Source of the DNA: Psoroptes ovis
Lineage: Eukaryota > Arthropoda > Arachnida > Sarcoptiformes > Psoroptidae
Direction of reading: 5' to 3'
NCBI GenBank assembly: GCA_002943765.1
Contig: PQWQ01000001.1
Span: forward strand, 124,001-188,000
DNA length: 64,000 bases
Below the pieces are notes generated by a model. The model did no database searches. It was given only the letters and a program-made list of their open reading frames with translations, and was not told the origin of the DNA. Numbering within the stretch: the stretch's first letter is position 1; every line of letters starts with the position of its first letter. Below, in pieces: positions 1 to 12,297 of this stretch. Both the position numbers and the translations under genes were made by a program.

Positions 1-610
1 TTGATTATCGAAAAAATTGATTGTTATTATTATTTATTCATTCATTCATTCAATTATTTATTTATAAATCTAAAATTTTGACAGTTTAAAATTTATAAAT
101 ATCAAAACCGAATTCAAATGAAACGTCAATCAATCGTTGATAACATTAAAAATAAACGAGAAATGTCAATTCAATCAAAATTAAAAATAAATGAATTGAA
201 ATCAAATGAATTGAAAAAAATAATTTATATTTCTTCACTCCACCATTACTCCATGACCACTAACACTAAACGATCAATCATTCAATCAATCAATCAATCG
301 AATAATAAAATTGATCAATCGAATAAACAATCAATCATCAAGGGTCAATTTACAGCAAGCATCAATTTTAGAAAAAATCAAATCAAATAATTGGTACGTT
401 TCAATTCACATTTTGAAAACCAGCGAAAATGATTGGTCGATTTGGTTGACAGGTGACATATAACACATTACCATTTGATGTGATTGATATATTCACCAAC
501 CATAGATGTAGAAACACCTAAATCCTTATTATTTTCTGGTTTTGATAAATGACATCGAATCATTGAACTTAATGGTTGAATGAATTTATTTCTTGGTAAA
601 AATTGAAATA

Positions 611-692
611 TTAGGTTGTCCGGACGGTTCATTCCGCTTAATCGAATAGAGTTGTTAATGAAAATCGGCCAAAACTTTTCGGACAACCATAA
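611..692 (+). mobile_element. Mariner-type MITE copy 1, type B
   Basis: 82 bp, flanked by TA on both sides. Starts TTAGGTTGTCC and ends GGACAACCATAA. Asymmetric type B centre in the + orientation (CGCTTAATCGAATAGAG, then ATGAAAATCGGCC). The left arm carries point changes (CCGGACGGTTC). It is the only copy upstream of noc exon 1. Confidence 0.85.
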
Positions 693-1256
693 TACTTTTC
701 GTTTCAATCTGTTGATATATGATTTTTTCGTTTCAATCGAAACCCATTGATCAATCAATCAAGCAATCAACCATTCGATTGAATTGAATGATTGAAATTA
801 TTATTATTATTATTATTATTACTCCTAGAAAATCATTCAATAAACAAATCAATGGCAAATATTGAAATGGTCATTTTGAAAATAATGAAAATCGATCATA
901 AAACATTGAAAAACCAGGAATATTTCTTATTTCTTCTTCCATCGAAATGTTTTCGATTGAATTGAATTGAATTGAATTGGCCTTGAAATCAATCACCAAC
1001 AACCAATCGTCATTATTTATGATTATTTATGATTATCATTATTATTATTTAACCATCTTTATTCATTCATTGATCGAGATGTTAAAACCATTTGATGAAG
1101 ATTGTATTTATTTTCTTCTTCGAAACGAAGCCATCGATGTCTTCGATGTAATAATAATGGTAATCAAACAACAACAATAACGATTTGGCAGTTTTTGTTT
1201 GGTAATAAATTTATTCGACCAAAAATGTTTCCATTGAAAAAACACTGTTGTTATTT

Positions 1257-1264
1257 GTGTAAAA
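1257..1264. repeat. 8-bp target site duplication, left copy
   Basis: GTGTAAAA lies directly before the left end of the hAT-like element and is repeated exactly at 1452-1459. An 8-bp duplication is the hallmark of hAT transposition. Confidence 0.85.
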
Positions 1265-1451
1265 CAGTCATTCTCAACCTTTTTTTCGCCGCGGCACACT
1301 GAAAAAAGGAAAAGCCTTTATTTCAAAAATCTTGCGGCACACCAAGTAAGGGAATAGTAAAGGAATGAGTTAGATTTCCGAAATTTGGCGGCACATTTTT
1401 GGAATCTGGCGGAACACTAAAGTGCCGCGGAACACCGGTTGAGAATGACTG
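1265..1451 (+). mobile_element. hAT-like non-autonomous element (MITE), copy 1
   Basis: 187 bp with perfect 15-bp terminal inverted repeats: CAGTCATTCTCAACC at 1265-1279 and its reverse complement at 1437-1451. A perfect 8-bp target duplication (GTGTAAAA) flanks it. The interior is GC-richer than its surroundings, with repeated GCCGCGGCAC and GGCGGCAC-like blocks, and has no transposase reading frame. The ends resemble hAT/Charlie-type termini (CAGT..TTCTCAACC); family membership rests on these ends and the 8-bp duplication. A second copy lies inverted at 44593-44728. Confidence 0.85.
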
Positions 1452-1459
1452 GTGTAAAA
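1452..1459. repeat. 8-bp target site duplication, right copy
   Basis: GTGTAAAA, identical to 1257-1264, directly after the right terminal repeat of the hAT-like element. Confidence 0.85.
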
Positions 1460-2262
1460 TATTCTTGGTGTAAGATATTGTGGTTAGCCACCACCACCAC
1501 CACATCACTTGTCAATTCAGTGACAAAATTTATTGCCCATTTTGAATGTGTTTACCAGCAGCAACGACATCGAAGACATTATGGACAGAAAAATCATTTG
1601 AAATCATCATTTCTTGTAAGGGTATATTTACCAGTGGAAGAATACTGAAAAATTCAAATGAAATGGAATTAAAAATGTATGAATATCTGTGTTTATGGTT
1701 GCTTTGTGGGCTGTAAATATTGGGCTGTAAAATAATATTTGAAATAGCCATTAAAATGGCCATACATTTAACCCTTTTTTTTCAAGACAATTCTGACTAT
1801 CTCACATTGAATTCAAAGGCACGAATATCTTAAAAATAACTTTGAATTATTCATCGATTTAACACTGTTCAAGTTTACATTTTTTCGAGTTTTTCGGACG
1901 AAACATGGCTGTTCACTGCTTTTAGACTTGGTGCTTTCAAAAAAAAAAAAAAATGTCCATAAAAGGTACATGGTGATAATAGGTTTGTTTTCAGAGCTTT
2001 TGACACTCTTGTTTATTTGTTATTCGAAGAAATTAATGTTTATGTCGAATAATACATAGTAATTATCTAATGTATTATCTTATCTCTACGCTTATTAGAA
2101 CAAGGAACAAATTACTTTAGTTGTTGCCCTAGATTTTGATAATTTGAAACAAATTTTATTTCAAAGAAAATACATTGAAATGATTAGATTTTGAACGCCC
2201 GTTATATCATTACATTGCTGCTTGCTATATTCACAATTTACTTACATGTCAAATTGATTCGT

Positions 2263-2352
2263 GATCAATCAATCAATCAATCGATCGATTGAAATCTATC
2301 AATCAATTCAATTTGATTGAATGAAATGAAATGATTGATTGATCGATTGATA
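2263..2352. repeat. Imperfect inverted repeat of TCAA / TTGA units
   Basis: A run of ATCA units with ATCGATCG on the left faces TGAT units with GATCGATTGAT on the right, so the region could fold into an imperfect hairpin. It looks like a microsatellite-derived palindrome and has no sign of being a transposon. Confidence 0.4.
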
Positions 2353-5172
2353 CTTGTCAAAAATTAATGGCAATAATAATAATTGAATGAATGAATGAAT
2401 GATTGAACGAAATTGTTTCATTTTTTTCAAATTTTTCTCAAAAACTTTTCCATTTCAAAGTAAAAGAACTTGAATATATGTGTTTACTAAATTTAAATTG
2501 AATAAATTATTACAATGAATTCAATCAATATTCAATGAATGATTGATCCAATCCAATACATTTCAATATGAATGATATCAATTTCATTTCAAACAATATT
2601 TTTTGATTGACATTTCATTGATATTTTCCATTCATTTTCTGTATTTAATCATTGAAAATATCGAATCCTACTTGTGATTTGTTTAAAATTTAAATTTGAA
2701 AATTTCAAAACTTCAAATAATTCAAATGATTGACAACAGATATGTTGTTCGGCATAAATGAATGAATGACAACAGACAAACACACATACATTCATTTGAA
2801 CAATTTCAAACTAACAAACATCATCAATATTTTGGTCAGAGGTCAAAGGTTGTACAGTTGAATAATAATTTAAATGAAAAAAAGCTTTCAAAATTTCAAT
2901 CAATACCTGTTTTTGTTTGGTGTGTCGAAATTTATGCCATAAGAACAATGATTTAACATAATTTTGATTGACTGTCATAATTTTGACAACTTTCATATAC
3001 ATTTTGAAAATGTATTATTTCATACAATTGACCGCCATCAACAAATGATCATAGGTGTCAAGATTTCTCTGCTTTTTGAAAGGTTTGATGCCTACACTTA
3101 CGCACATTCACAATCATCAAAAACAATCATTTCAAATCATTTCAAACATGAAATGATGATGATAATAGTAAACCATCAATTTCAATTTTCAATTTTTATC
3201 CCGATACAATTTATTCCAATTCAACAGCCAGTCATTTTGACTGGTAAAAAAAAAAAAATCCAACCGATTGCTGGGTAATTAATGTCAATCAAAAATTTGA
3301 ATTTGATTTACTTTATTTTTGGCTTTGATTTGCTTCTACAAATGTCATTGTAATTCAAATTTGGTACCACCTTACATCTATTTGTATTTACATGAGCCCA
3401 AAGAGGACCCTACAGGCAATTTTCAAATTTCAAACCTATGAAATTTCACTTTTGAACCACATTTCAAAGGCCCAAAACAATCATTTTTTTCACTGGTTTT
3501 CTTTTCACTTTTCATGGTTTCGACTGATTTACTGGCCCTGGACCAATCAATACAAACACACAAGCGTATACAGACACTAATTACAATCAAACACATGCAA
3601 AAACACGCAATCACAATCACACGCATAAACACACACACACAAACACACCGGGTGTTGAATTTGAATTTCTACACGTTTCTCGTTGATTATTTTTGATTTT
3701 TCGAGCATTTTAGCTGGTCATATATCGTCAATATTGATTGAATGAAGCATAAGCCCTGAATATATTAATTCAGTATACACCGATCAAATTGAACAACATG
3801 CACCAACAAGCTGCAACCAAAATGACAAGCAAAATGACAAGACATTTTTGAATGGTGTCAGATCCATTTGTTGTTGTTGGCGATGTCAAAGTTGCTGTCG
3901 ATGTTTTCATGTGTCGAAACAATATTCTTTGATTTGTGATACGTAGGGTGCGGTACAACACACGGTCATCGTTCATCATCGACATCATCATCATCATTAT
4001 TTACCATGGAAAAAAACATCATCACCGACATACGTCGTCGTCTTCACTCGAAGATTGAACCAATCATTGAATTCATAATGTTTCGATTGAATGATTGCAG
4101 CGATTCGACAGCCGAAATTTTCCGAACATTTTCCTCTTGAAATTTGACATATTTGATTGACATTTTTCCATTTTGGAAAAGATTTTCGATTCATAATTGA
4201 TTGTCGAAGAAAATCAAAAATGAAAAATCAAAAATCAATTTTGAATTTTTCAAAATTTGAAAAAAATGAATAAAAACGCCAACAGATGGCGTTGTTTGCA
4301 ATGTTTTTCTCTTCTGTTATTTTTTTTCGAAAAATAACTGCAGTAGTAGTAGCATTGATCACTGTTGTGAAATTAAAAGTCGAAAAAAAATCATTCGTAA
4401 CTATTTTATGAACGGATAGCAGTTTGCTGAAATGGACATTTAAAAATATAAACAATAACAGACGAAAAAAAAAAAATTTCGCGCAATTGAGGCAGCCAAA
4501 ATGCATTTTTTTTGATGGCTTCAATTCATTCATGTTTATGAACTTCAACGATTATGGTCATCATTGAAATCAATGATAATTTGTGTTTGTGTTTGTGCTG
4601 GCTTTGTACATCAAGTTTCCACCGATTTTTAATCTAAAATATTCGATTAATCAAAGCTGTTGTTCAATGATTTGTTGCTGTTGTTGTTGAAGCATTTTGA
4701 TGATTTAATCTACAACACCAATGATCAATTACCCATTCACAACCATCATTTATTTTGATTGTAACAAAAATCATCATCATCATCATTATATTTTCCGAAT
4801 CGATTTTTTTCCAATTCAAAGCTCATATAACCTTACATTGTTCATGTTTTCATGTTTTCAATGTTCAATTTTGATCATTCATCATTCAAATAATGCATTT
4901 GTGCATTTGATTTGTGTGGCTGTTGCAATTTGTTTAGTTGTTTGTGTGCATATGTGTGTTTCAAATAATTGATCGATTTGAAATTTATTTTCCATAAATC
5001 AAATACACATGTCAATCGATTTCCAAATAATAGTATGCATCATCCATTTGTTTATGAAATCATAAAGTGATTTATTCATTTGTAATTAGTCAAAAATTGA
5101 ATAATAAATCAATAATTTTGCTTTTCTCCATTGAATAAATCAAATCGAAATTTTCCAAAAAAAAAAATCAAT

Positions 5173-5364
5173 ATGCTTACATCATCATCGACACCATCGA
5201 CAACAATAACGACATCATCATCATCATCAACTCCTTCATCATCGACATCATCATCACTGTCATCATCGACATCGATATCAATAACGGCGGCAGCAGCAGC
5301 TGCAGCTGCCGCTGCAGCAAATCAATATCTACGACCAGAATATTTTCCTCCTGTTTCAAGTCCT
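5173..5364 (+). CDS. noc: noc/elbow-like NET-family zinc finger protein, coding exon 1
   Basis: Encodes residues 1-64. The ATG at 5173 is the first in-frame ATG after a stop at 5113 and has A at -3. The exon gives a Ser/Thr-rich stretch (residues 3-38), 11 alanines (39-49), then QYLRPEYFPPV (51-61), which matches the N-terminal motif of the no ocelli / elbow / ZNF703-503 family as I know it. It ends in phase 0 with codon CCT, followed by a consensus donor GTAAGT at 5365-5370. Reading past the donor adds only six residues before a stop, which supports splicing. The next exon continues with LDANKSPLALLA. An untranslated upstream exon is possible. Drosophila has two paralogues (noc, elB), so the symbol stands for the family. 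Confidence 0.82.
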
Positions 5365-6748
5365 GTAAGTTTTTTGAAATTTTAAATTTTTCTTAGTTTT
5401 ATATTTACCCCAGAAAAAACACTAAGCTACAAACACACATTTGTGCTCGAATATAAATCAAATTAATAAATTTCAAATGCGGGAAACGAAAATCAATTTT
5501 CTTGAAATTTTAAACATTTGAAAATCTAATCTATTTAAATCTATTTAGATCTATCTATCTCATTTTCTTAACTAACATTGAATATTTCTAACATTTCAAA
5601 TAGAGTTGAAATTTGTCAGATGATAAACGTTTGTTTTTTTTTTTATATAAAAGTTCAAATGTAAAGTTAATATTTCAAAAGATAATTTATTACTTATTCA
5701 TAAGATTTATGTGTGCATTTGAGTTTGTGTGTTTGTGTGAGTGAGTTTGTATATGAGTTGTCAAAATTTATCAAACACAAGCGCACTAGATTTACTTGAT
5801 TAACCAAATGACTGAAAAAATTTATTGACATTAAAAAATTAAGCCATATTTGTAATATGGATTCAAAGATGAAGCCATTTAGTCGAAAATTGTATTGAAT
5901 CTATTGAATATCTACACAGATATCAGATTCGAGGATAAACGAATATCATTCACGAAAAATAATCATGATGATTGATGCATTCATTCATTTATTCATTCAT
6001 TGATTTGTAAATTGATTGTTATAAATTGATGATCAACAACATTAACAAAAACTTGTTGATTAGATTGAAACCTGTTTTCCTTTAGATTATTCTTCGGAAT
6101 TTGCAATTTAAATTAATCAAAATACAACAAGGAATCAATGTTTTCCTCATAAATATTTTCATTGAATTTGAAATATCATTGATAATTGAATTTCAGATTG
6201 ATTTGTTTTGAATTGTTCTGAATTTTCAATTCATTGAAATGATTATTGATTGACCTTTGAAGAATTTTGAAATATTTAAAATCTGCGATATTTGATTCAA
6301 ATTTAATTTTGAATTGAATTTAGAGCTAGAATTCTTTGATTTTTTGACAATTTTTGTTAATGAATTGAACCAAAAAGCAATTGATTAAATGCTACAATCA
6401 TTTCAGCAATTCACAGCGATTTTGATTGACAAGTCGAGAGATATTTATGCTTCAAGATGGATTGATACAAAGTGTCAATCAAATATGTGATGAAATGAAA
6501 AACTAAAGAAAAAAAAACAAATTTCCAAGTGTCAAAAATTTGCGAAAAGAAATTTTTGGGTTTTTCTTTGAATTTTTTCATTTTCTAAGGCTTTAATTTT
6601 CTTTAAATTACCATTTATCAAGTAAACAATATCGATCAATCACATTGAAAACACATGATGATGATAATGTTTGAACAGCCAAAAAATTCAAATTCAAATG
6701 AAAAAAAGGGCATGGAATCATCAATGATTGAAATGTATGTTTTCGTTC

Positions 6749-6775
6749 AAAAAAAAAAAAAAAAAAAAAAAAAAA
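6749..6775. repeat. Poly(A) tract, 27 A
   Basis: A 27-nt A run in the noc intron, 102 bp before a MITE copy. No SINE or processed-transcript body was recognised upstream of it. Confidence 0.8.
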
Positions 6776-6878
6776 CTTGAAAAATGACAAGGATCATCGT
6801 CAATTATTCAACATATATATATATCAAATCAAACATCAATTATTATCATTATTTTGAAAAAATGGAAAAAAAAATATA

Positions 6879-6960
6879 TTATGGTTGTCCGAAAAGTTCA
6901 TTCCGGTTAATCAATAGAATTGCTCACGGAAAATCGGCTAGAACTTTTCGGACTACTCGA
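6879..6960 (+). mobile_element. Mariner-type MITE copy 2, type B
   Basis: 82 bp with flanking TA. The type B centre is in the + orientation (CGGTTAATCAATAGAATTGCT). The right end has decayed to GGACTACTCGA, suggesting an older copy. Confidence 0.8.
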
Positions 6961-7676
6961 TATTTGAAAATATTCAAACACATTAATCACATTTTGTACA
7001 TTTTTGATTTGAAATTGTGTACACACATCTTAAAATGTGTGTACGATCACTTGAATAAGATTTTTTAAAACAAGAAATCATTCAGAAATCTTTGATTGAG
7101 TGATGATGATATTGAATTATAGTTCGATGATAATGACTATATGGGTATGAATTTATATATGTGATCATCGGTGAATTGATCGATGATTGGTGTTTGTTGT
7201 TTGATTGTTGGCCATGTTTAATGATTGATTGTCGATGTTTAATACAAATTTTCCCATTTTTTGTTTTTCCGAATGTCAAAATAATGATGATTATCATTTC
7301 GTTTGTTTGATTGTTTGTACGATTGAATGTTTTAAATGATGAATGAATGAATGATTCTTCAATGTAATCCAATAAAATTTGAATTCACAGCGCCTAAACT
7401 AGCAGTAATTCAAAGATTTTAAATAATCAAATGATTGATGATCGATTGTATTTGATTTTTTCATTCAATTTTTCATTTCATTTAATTCATTTTCAACAGA
7501 TTCGATTTGAATTGATTTGAATTACATTCATAATTCGATTCGATTTGTTTTTCGATTGAATTGATTTGATTGATTCAATGAATTTTTCCCGTATGTTTCT
7601 CCAGCGTGTTCATTGCTTGATCAATGATGAATCGATTGAACGATTGAATGAATCCATTGAATTGATCGATTCAATG

Positions 7677-7815
7677 ACTGCCGCTCTTTGTTCGTCATTA
7701 ATTTCTTAGTTAAATTGTGTGTAATTGCAATTCGAAGAATTAATTGCATAAGAGCTTTATTTAACCTGCAATTGACCGAACAACATTAAATTATTTGAAA
7801 AGTAATTAATGGATT
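7677..7815. promoter_or_regulatory. Candidate enhancer island in the noc intron
   Basis: This stretch lacks the simple-repeat texture around it and has several homeodomain-type cores: TAATTGCAATT at 7722-7732, TTAATTGCATAA at 7740-7751 and GTAATTAAT at 7802-7810. The noc/elB genes are patterning genes with distant regulatory input, so an intronic enhancer is plausible. This is inference from complexity and motif density only. Confidence 0.3.
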
Positions 7816-8059
7816 GATGAAAGATTGATTGAGATGAATTTTCGCTTCAAAATGAATGATTTGTAAGTGTTCAATGAATGAGTGTTTAATGAATTATTTC
7901 GTATTATACTTTGGCCAAAATTGATCTGAAAAACCAATCAAATCTGAATTGATTGTATTCAAAAAAATCAATCTCATTGATTGAATGAATGATGAGAATC
8001 AATCAAAAACAAAGAGTAAGAAATCACAACAATCTTTACAATATACAACACTTGTCAAT

Positions 8060-8160
8060 ATTCAATTTATTGTCGATTGTTGCGCTGCTGCCAACAATCG
8101 ATTGGCGTGGGTGATGATAAACTGTCAAAAAATCGAAATAAGATGTTCGAGAAGATTTTC
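8060..8160. promoter_or_regulatory. Candidate regulatory island in the noc intron
   Basis: A relatively GC-rich, non-repetitive patch containing the palindrome CAATCGATTG (8095-8104), GGCGTGGGTG directly after it and AAACTGTCAAAA, a TALE-homeodomain-like site. Low confidence: no conservation data are available. Confidence 0.22.
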
Positions 8161-10711
8161 CATGATGTTTTTTCTTCGCTTACTTTTGATGTAAACGTCG
8201 TCAATCATTGATTTGATTGATTGATAGAATGATTGATTCAATGAATCATTCAATCATCGATTTTTAATGATTTAAAATTTTGAATTATTCGATCAAATGA
8301 ATCAATTTTTCTTCTAACATCAATCATTAAATCAATGAATTCATTCATTCATTTTTTCTCTGTTCTTCTGTCAAAATTATATTTGAATACATCAATCAAT
8401 CAAATCAATCAATCAATTTGGATTGAATCGAAAACAAATCAATCGAAATTTCGATTTATTTCGTTGATTTGTACTCAATTGTTTCAATGTATGCTTTCCA
8501 ATCGATGATTTTATAATTCAAAATCATCAAAAATACATTCAAATTTCAACAATTTGTTTGATGAACAATCAACGATGAGATCATTTTAGACCATTGAAAA
8601 CTGAGAAAAACTGAACAAAGTTGAAAAATTACCATTTAAAATTAATGGTCAATGAATTAAACATACGCACAAACACACGTCAAATAAATAGTAAAACAAT
8701 GAAGCTTCCAAGCTTCCATGATTGTAACAAGAGGCCTCGGCCTTAATTTTTCTCCTCTATTTTTCTTGGTTCATTCATCTTTTTTTATTTTTAAATTTCT
8801 CTCGATTATTTGTTTGATTTTCTTTATTTTTTTCGTATTTTTGAAATTCGATGATTGATGAAGAATCACATAATTATTATTACAATCAAAAAGAATTGAA
8901 TTTAAATTGAATGAATGAATGAATGATCCATTCAAAATAACAAGGAGACTTCGTACATATGAAATTTGAATCAAATTCAAATGTACATTTTTACCATCAT
9001 CATCATTGTTTGAAGAATAAACGAAAATTGATCGATCGATTCAATTATGGTCATCGATCATTTTTCGGGCTTCGTTGTCGTTGTCGTTGTTGTATTTTCG
9101 GTTATATTTTTGGTCATATTTTGTATTGTGTATTGCTCTCTGTGTTCAATTTCTATGTACATTTCTATGTGCTTGAAAATATGTTTTGATTCATCAAAAA
9201 GATGGATTTTTGCCTCCTGCAATGCGATTTACTCGGTTTATTTATTTACTTACACAGTTTTGTTAATTCAGCTCTTTATTCAGCTTCAGCTCCAACAATT
9301 CTTCATACGAAAATCGGCTTTTTTCTTGAATTAATCAAATCGATCAAATTGGTTCAACAATTTCGAGCCGAAAATTTCGCCAACAATCGATACTGTAAGC
9401 CTTAGAGTCTATGGGTTCTTCTCCTTTGAGTTCTGTGCTACAAGTGATTATCATTCATAAATTTTCGATTTCTGATCCTTTACTTGGGTATTGTTTGCGT
9501 TGACACCTGCGTTTTACACATGTTCTTAATTTGTTGATTGTGAATCCATTGATTTTTCAAAAGTAATTCAGTGATTCATTTGTATTTTCGTGTATTTTTT
9601 GAATTTTCTTTGAAAAAATCCATGATTTTGATTGATTTGATTTATTATTTATTCAGTTTTTATTTTTGGCAAATTCATTCATCCAAACAGTGGGTCGTAT
9701 CGCTGCTGCTGTGGCTGCTGCTGCTGTTTTTTCAACATTTTAATGTCGCTGTTGTTTGTCGTTGTTTGTCATGTTGTTATTGATGATGATGATGATGATG
9801 ATTATGATTGATTAATTTTTGTTAAAAAAACTACGTGAATCGGAATATTAAAAATGAATGAAAATCGGATGATTATGGTGGGCAAATGCATTCAATCATT
9901 CATAATTCTTGAATACATGAATTCTAAAATATATGTGTGTGTACATTGAATTGATGCACATTGTATTGTATTTGCTGTTGAATTGCTTTGAATTGAGCTT
10001 GCTGTTGTTTGCCTCTGTGTACACCCTCACATTTTGAAGCATTTATAAAAATATGAAAAATTGAATGAATGAATGAATGATTGATGAATGAATGAAATAA
10101 AATGATTAATCAATCAATTCGATAATCAATCATTCAATGAGAATACAAAGAGAAACACTGAAAGATTAATTTGAATTTCATATTTTTTCTTTTGGTTCAT
10201 TGGTCCATTGTTTGAATTTTTTCCAAGATTCTTGAATTCATTTTTTCTTGAATTCATTTACGAATGATTTATTTGGAGAAATTCAATTTGAGCTCCTTTC
10301 TCTTACTCTTCGACAATTTATACTTAGAAAATGCATTGAAAATTGAAAATTTAAATGAATCATTAAATGATTAAATGATTGATTTTGACATTTACCACCA
10401 AACAACAGCATTGTATGTATGTCTATGTGTGTATTGATCTGCATTTTTGAATTTTTTGAAATTTTGATGCATAAATATGATCACGGAAATTTGTAATTGA
10501 TTGATCATCATCTTGATCATCATCATCGTAATAATATTCAAAAATATTATTTAGTCAACCGTTTCTCTCTCTGTTGAATTCAATATCAATTTTGATTAGC
10601 TTCACTTTGATCCAATTCAATGTATTGGAAATCAGTTCAATTCGATTCATATTTGATTATCATTATTATTATTTGATTTTCAATTTCATAATCAAAAAAC
10701 TATTGATAATA

Positions 10712-10792
10712 TTGAGTTGTCCCCATAAGTTCTTGCCGGTTATATCATAGAAAATCATTGGAAAATCGGCAAGAACTTTTCGGACAACCTAA
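10712..10792. mobile_element. Mariner-type MITE copy 3, type C with mixed arms
   Basis: 81 bp with flanking TA. The left arm reads TTGTCCCCATAAGTTCTTGCCG (A-like, one extra C). The right arm ends CAAGAACTTTTCGGACAACC (C-like), so the two arms belong to different arm variants. Confidence 0.85.
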
Positions 10793-11556
10793 TAAATCAT
10801 TGATTTAATTTGATTTGATTTGGTCATTTCTCAATCAATTCATTTCAATTTTTCATTTCGTATGTTATCTCTTATCATGTCAATGTTATTGCTGTTTCTG
10901 TTTGTATATTTCTCATTGATTCCAATAATAAACAATGACAGAATGATTTCGTTTTTATTTTTCCAAATTTTTCTCCATTTTTTAATTCATAATTATTTTG
11001 ACCATTGCCTTGAATGCATCATGAATACATATGCATTGGCAAATGATAAATATTTTGTTTTTGCCTTGTAAATAATTAGTGAATCGGCCTGTCAAATTCG
11101 TAAAAATTGTTAATGATGATGAATTAATAATGTGATAATAATCATGTGTTTTTTGATCATTTTGAAATCATTTTTTTCAAATTCGCACTGTTAATACTTG
11201 TTCATGCTTGTCCAAAAAAAGCTTGTCAATTAATGTCCATAAATGTATTTTGAATTTTAAAAAAAAATTGCCTGATTATGTAAAGGATTATCATCGTCGG
11301 AAACATACGAAGAAAAAAATTGTTTGATTAATCAATGATAATTATTTTCCATATAAAAACATCATGGATTTTGAATTCATTTCTTTTCATATTTTATCAA
11401 CCTCAACAATTGCTACTGTTTCAATGTAAATTTGAATTTGTTTAAGTTGTATTCTTTGAAATGCTTTCGAAAAACGATTCAAAAATGAAAATGTAATCAA
11501 TTATAATTTAAATTACAAAAATTATTGTTGGCTTTTCATATATATCTTTGTATATA

Positions 11557-11636
11557 TTAGGTTGTCCCATAAGTTCTTGTCAATTTTCTAATAATTTTCT
11601 ACGATATAACCGGTAAGAACTTATGAGACAACCCAA
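11557..11636. mobile_element. Mariner-type MITE copy 4, type A arms
   Basis: 80 bp with flanking TA. Arms are GTTGTCCCATAAGTTCTT and AAGAACTTATGAGACAAC. The centre TTTTCTACGATATAACCGG is shared with type C copies, so this copy links the two types. Confidence 0.88.
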
Positions 11637-11955
11637 TAGTTAGTTGATTGCAGATAGATTCAAAAAACATCATTGATGATTGATTGTCGATTTAACATTA
11701 TCGTGTATTTGTGTATTATTTGTATGTTTGTAATAGTTATAAGTCCAAGTTGAAGTTTTTCAAAACTCATTATTCATTTTATTTTCATTTTTTGAATTAA
11801 AATTGATGAGAATTTCATTTATTTTTTTTCGAAAATGGAAAAAATAATCAAAATGTTGAGAGATGTAAACACAACAACAGGCAAACAACAAGAAAAATGG
11901 CCAAAAACTAAAAAAAAAATGATCGATGATTATATGATTATAATTATTATTATTA

Positions 11956-12036
11956 TTAGACTGTCCGTAAAGTTCATTCCGCTTAATCGAATAGAGTCGC
12001 TCATGAAAATCGGCCAAAACTTTTCGGACAGCCTAA
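11956..12036 (+). mobile_element. Mariner-type MITE copy 5, type B
   Basis: 81 bp with flanking TA. Type B centre in the + orientation (CGCTTAATCGAATAGAG). Left end TTAGACTGTCCG; right end CGGACAGCCTAA. The G to A change in the left subterminal sequence and the AGCC at the right recur in other copies. Confidence 0.88.
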
Positions 12037-12214
12037 TATTATTATTTTTAATTTTGCCATTTACCATTTTAATTCATCAATTATTTATTTTTTCCTTCGT
12101 AAAACAAAAATGTTTCATTAAACTTGAAACAAAAACCAAAGTTTTATGCTTATATTTACTTGTCTTGACTGTATATTTCCGATTATTCATGTGTCAAAAG
12201 CGAATGCATTTGTA

Positions 12215-12297
12215 TTTGACTGTGTCCAAAAAGTTCTTGCCGAATATCGCTCACAAGTCTATGGCAAAATCGAAAAGAATTTTTCGGACAACCCAAA
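12215..12297. mobile_element. Mariner-type MITE copy 6, degenerate
   Basis: 83 bp with flanking TA. The left arm is TGTGTCCAAAAAGTTCTTGCCG and the right arm AATTTTTCGGACAACCCAAA. The centre matches none of the three types well. Probably one of the oldest copies. Confidence 0.65.

Larger units (their letters stand above)
1..5172. other. Upstream flank of the noc-like gene, no coding sequence recognised
   Basis: AT-rich DNA made largely of simple-repeat fragments (ATTC, TCAA and CAT units). Short open frames occur on both strands, but none shows a domain, a plausible composition or a conserved motif. It holds one mariner-type MITE, one hAT-like MITE (both listed separately) and an imperfect inverted repeat of TCAA/TTGA units near 2263-2352. 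The promoter and any untranslated first exon of the noc-like gene may lie here, but no TATA box or initiator could be assigned. Confidence 0.5.
6963..10711. other. Noc intron segment without MITEs
   Basis: About 3.7 kb of AT-rich sequence. Two islands of higher complexity (7677-7815 and 8060-8160) are listed separately. There is also AAGCTTCCAAGCTTCC near 8702-8717 and a small palindrome AGGCCTCGGCCT at 8732-8743. The remainder is (GAT)n, (TGAA)n and T-rich sequence with no supported gene. Confidence 0.5.

Noticed and set aside
5365..5385. Noc exon 1 as a short complete protein ending at TAA 5385
   Set aside because: A consensus donor lies at 5365, and the downstream exon continues the family sequence in phase; the six extra residues have no match to the family.
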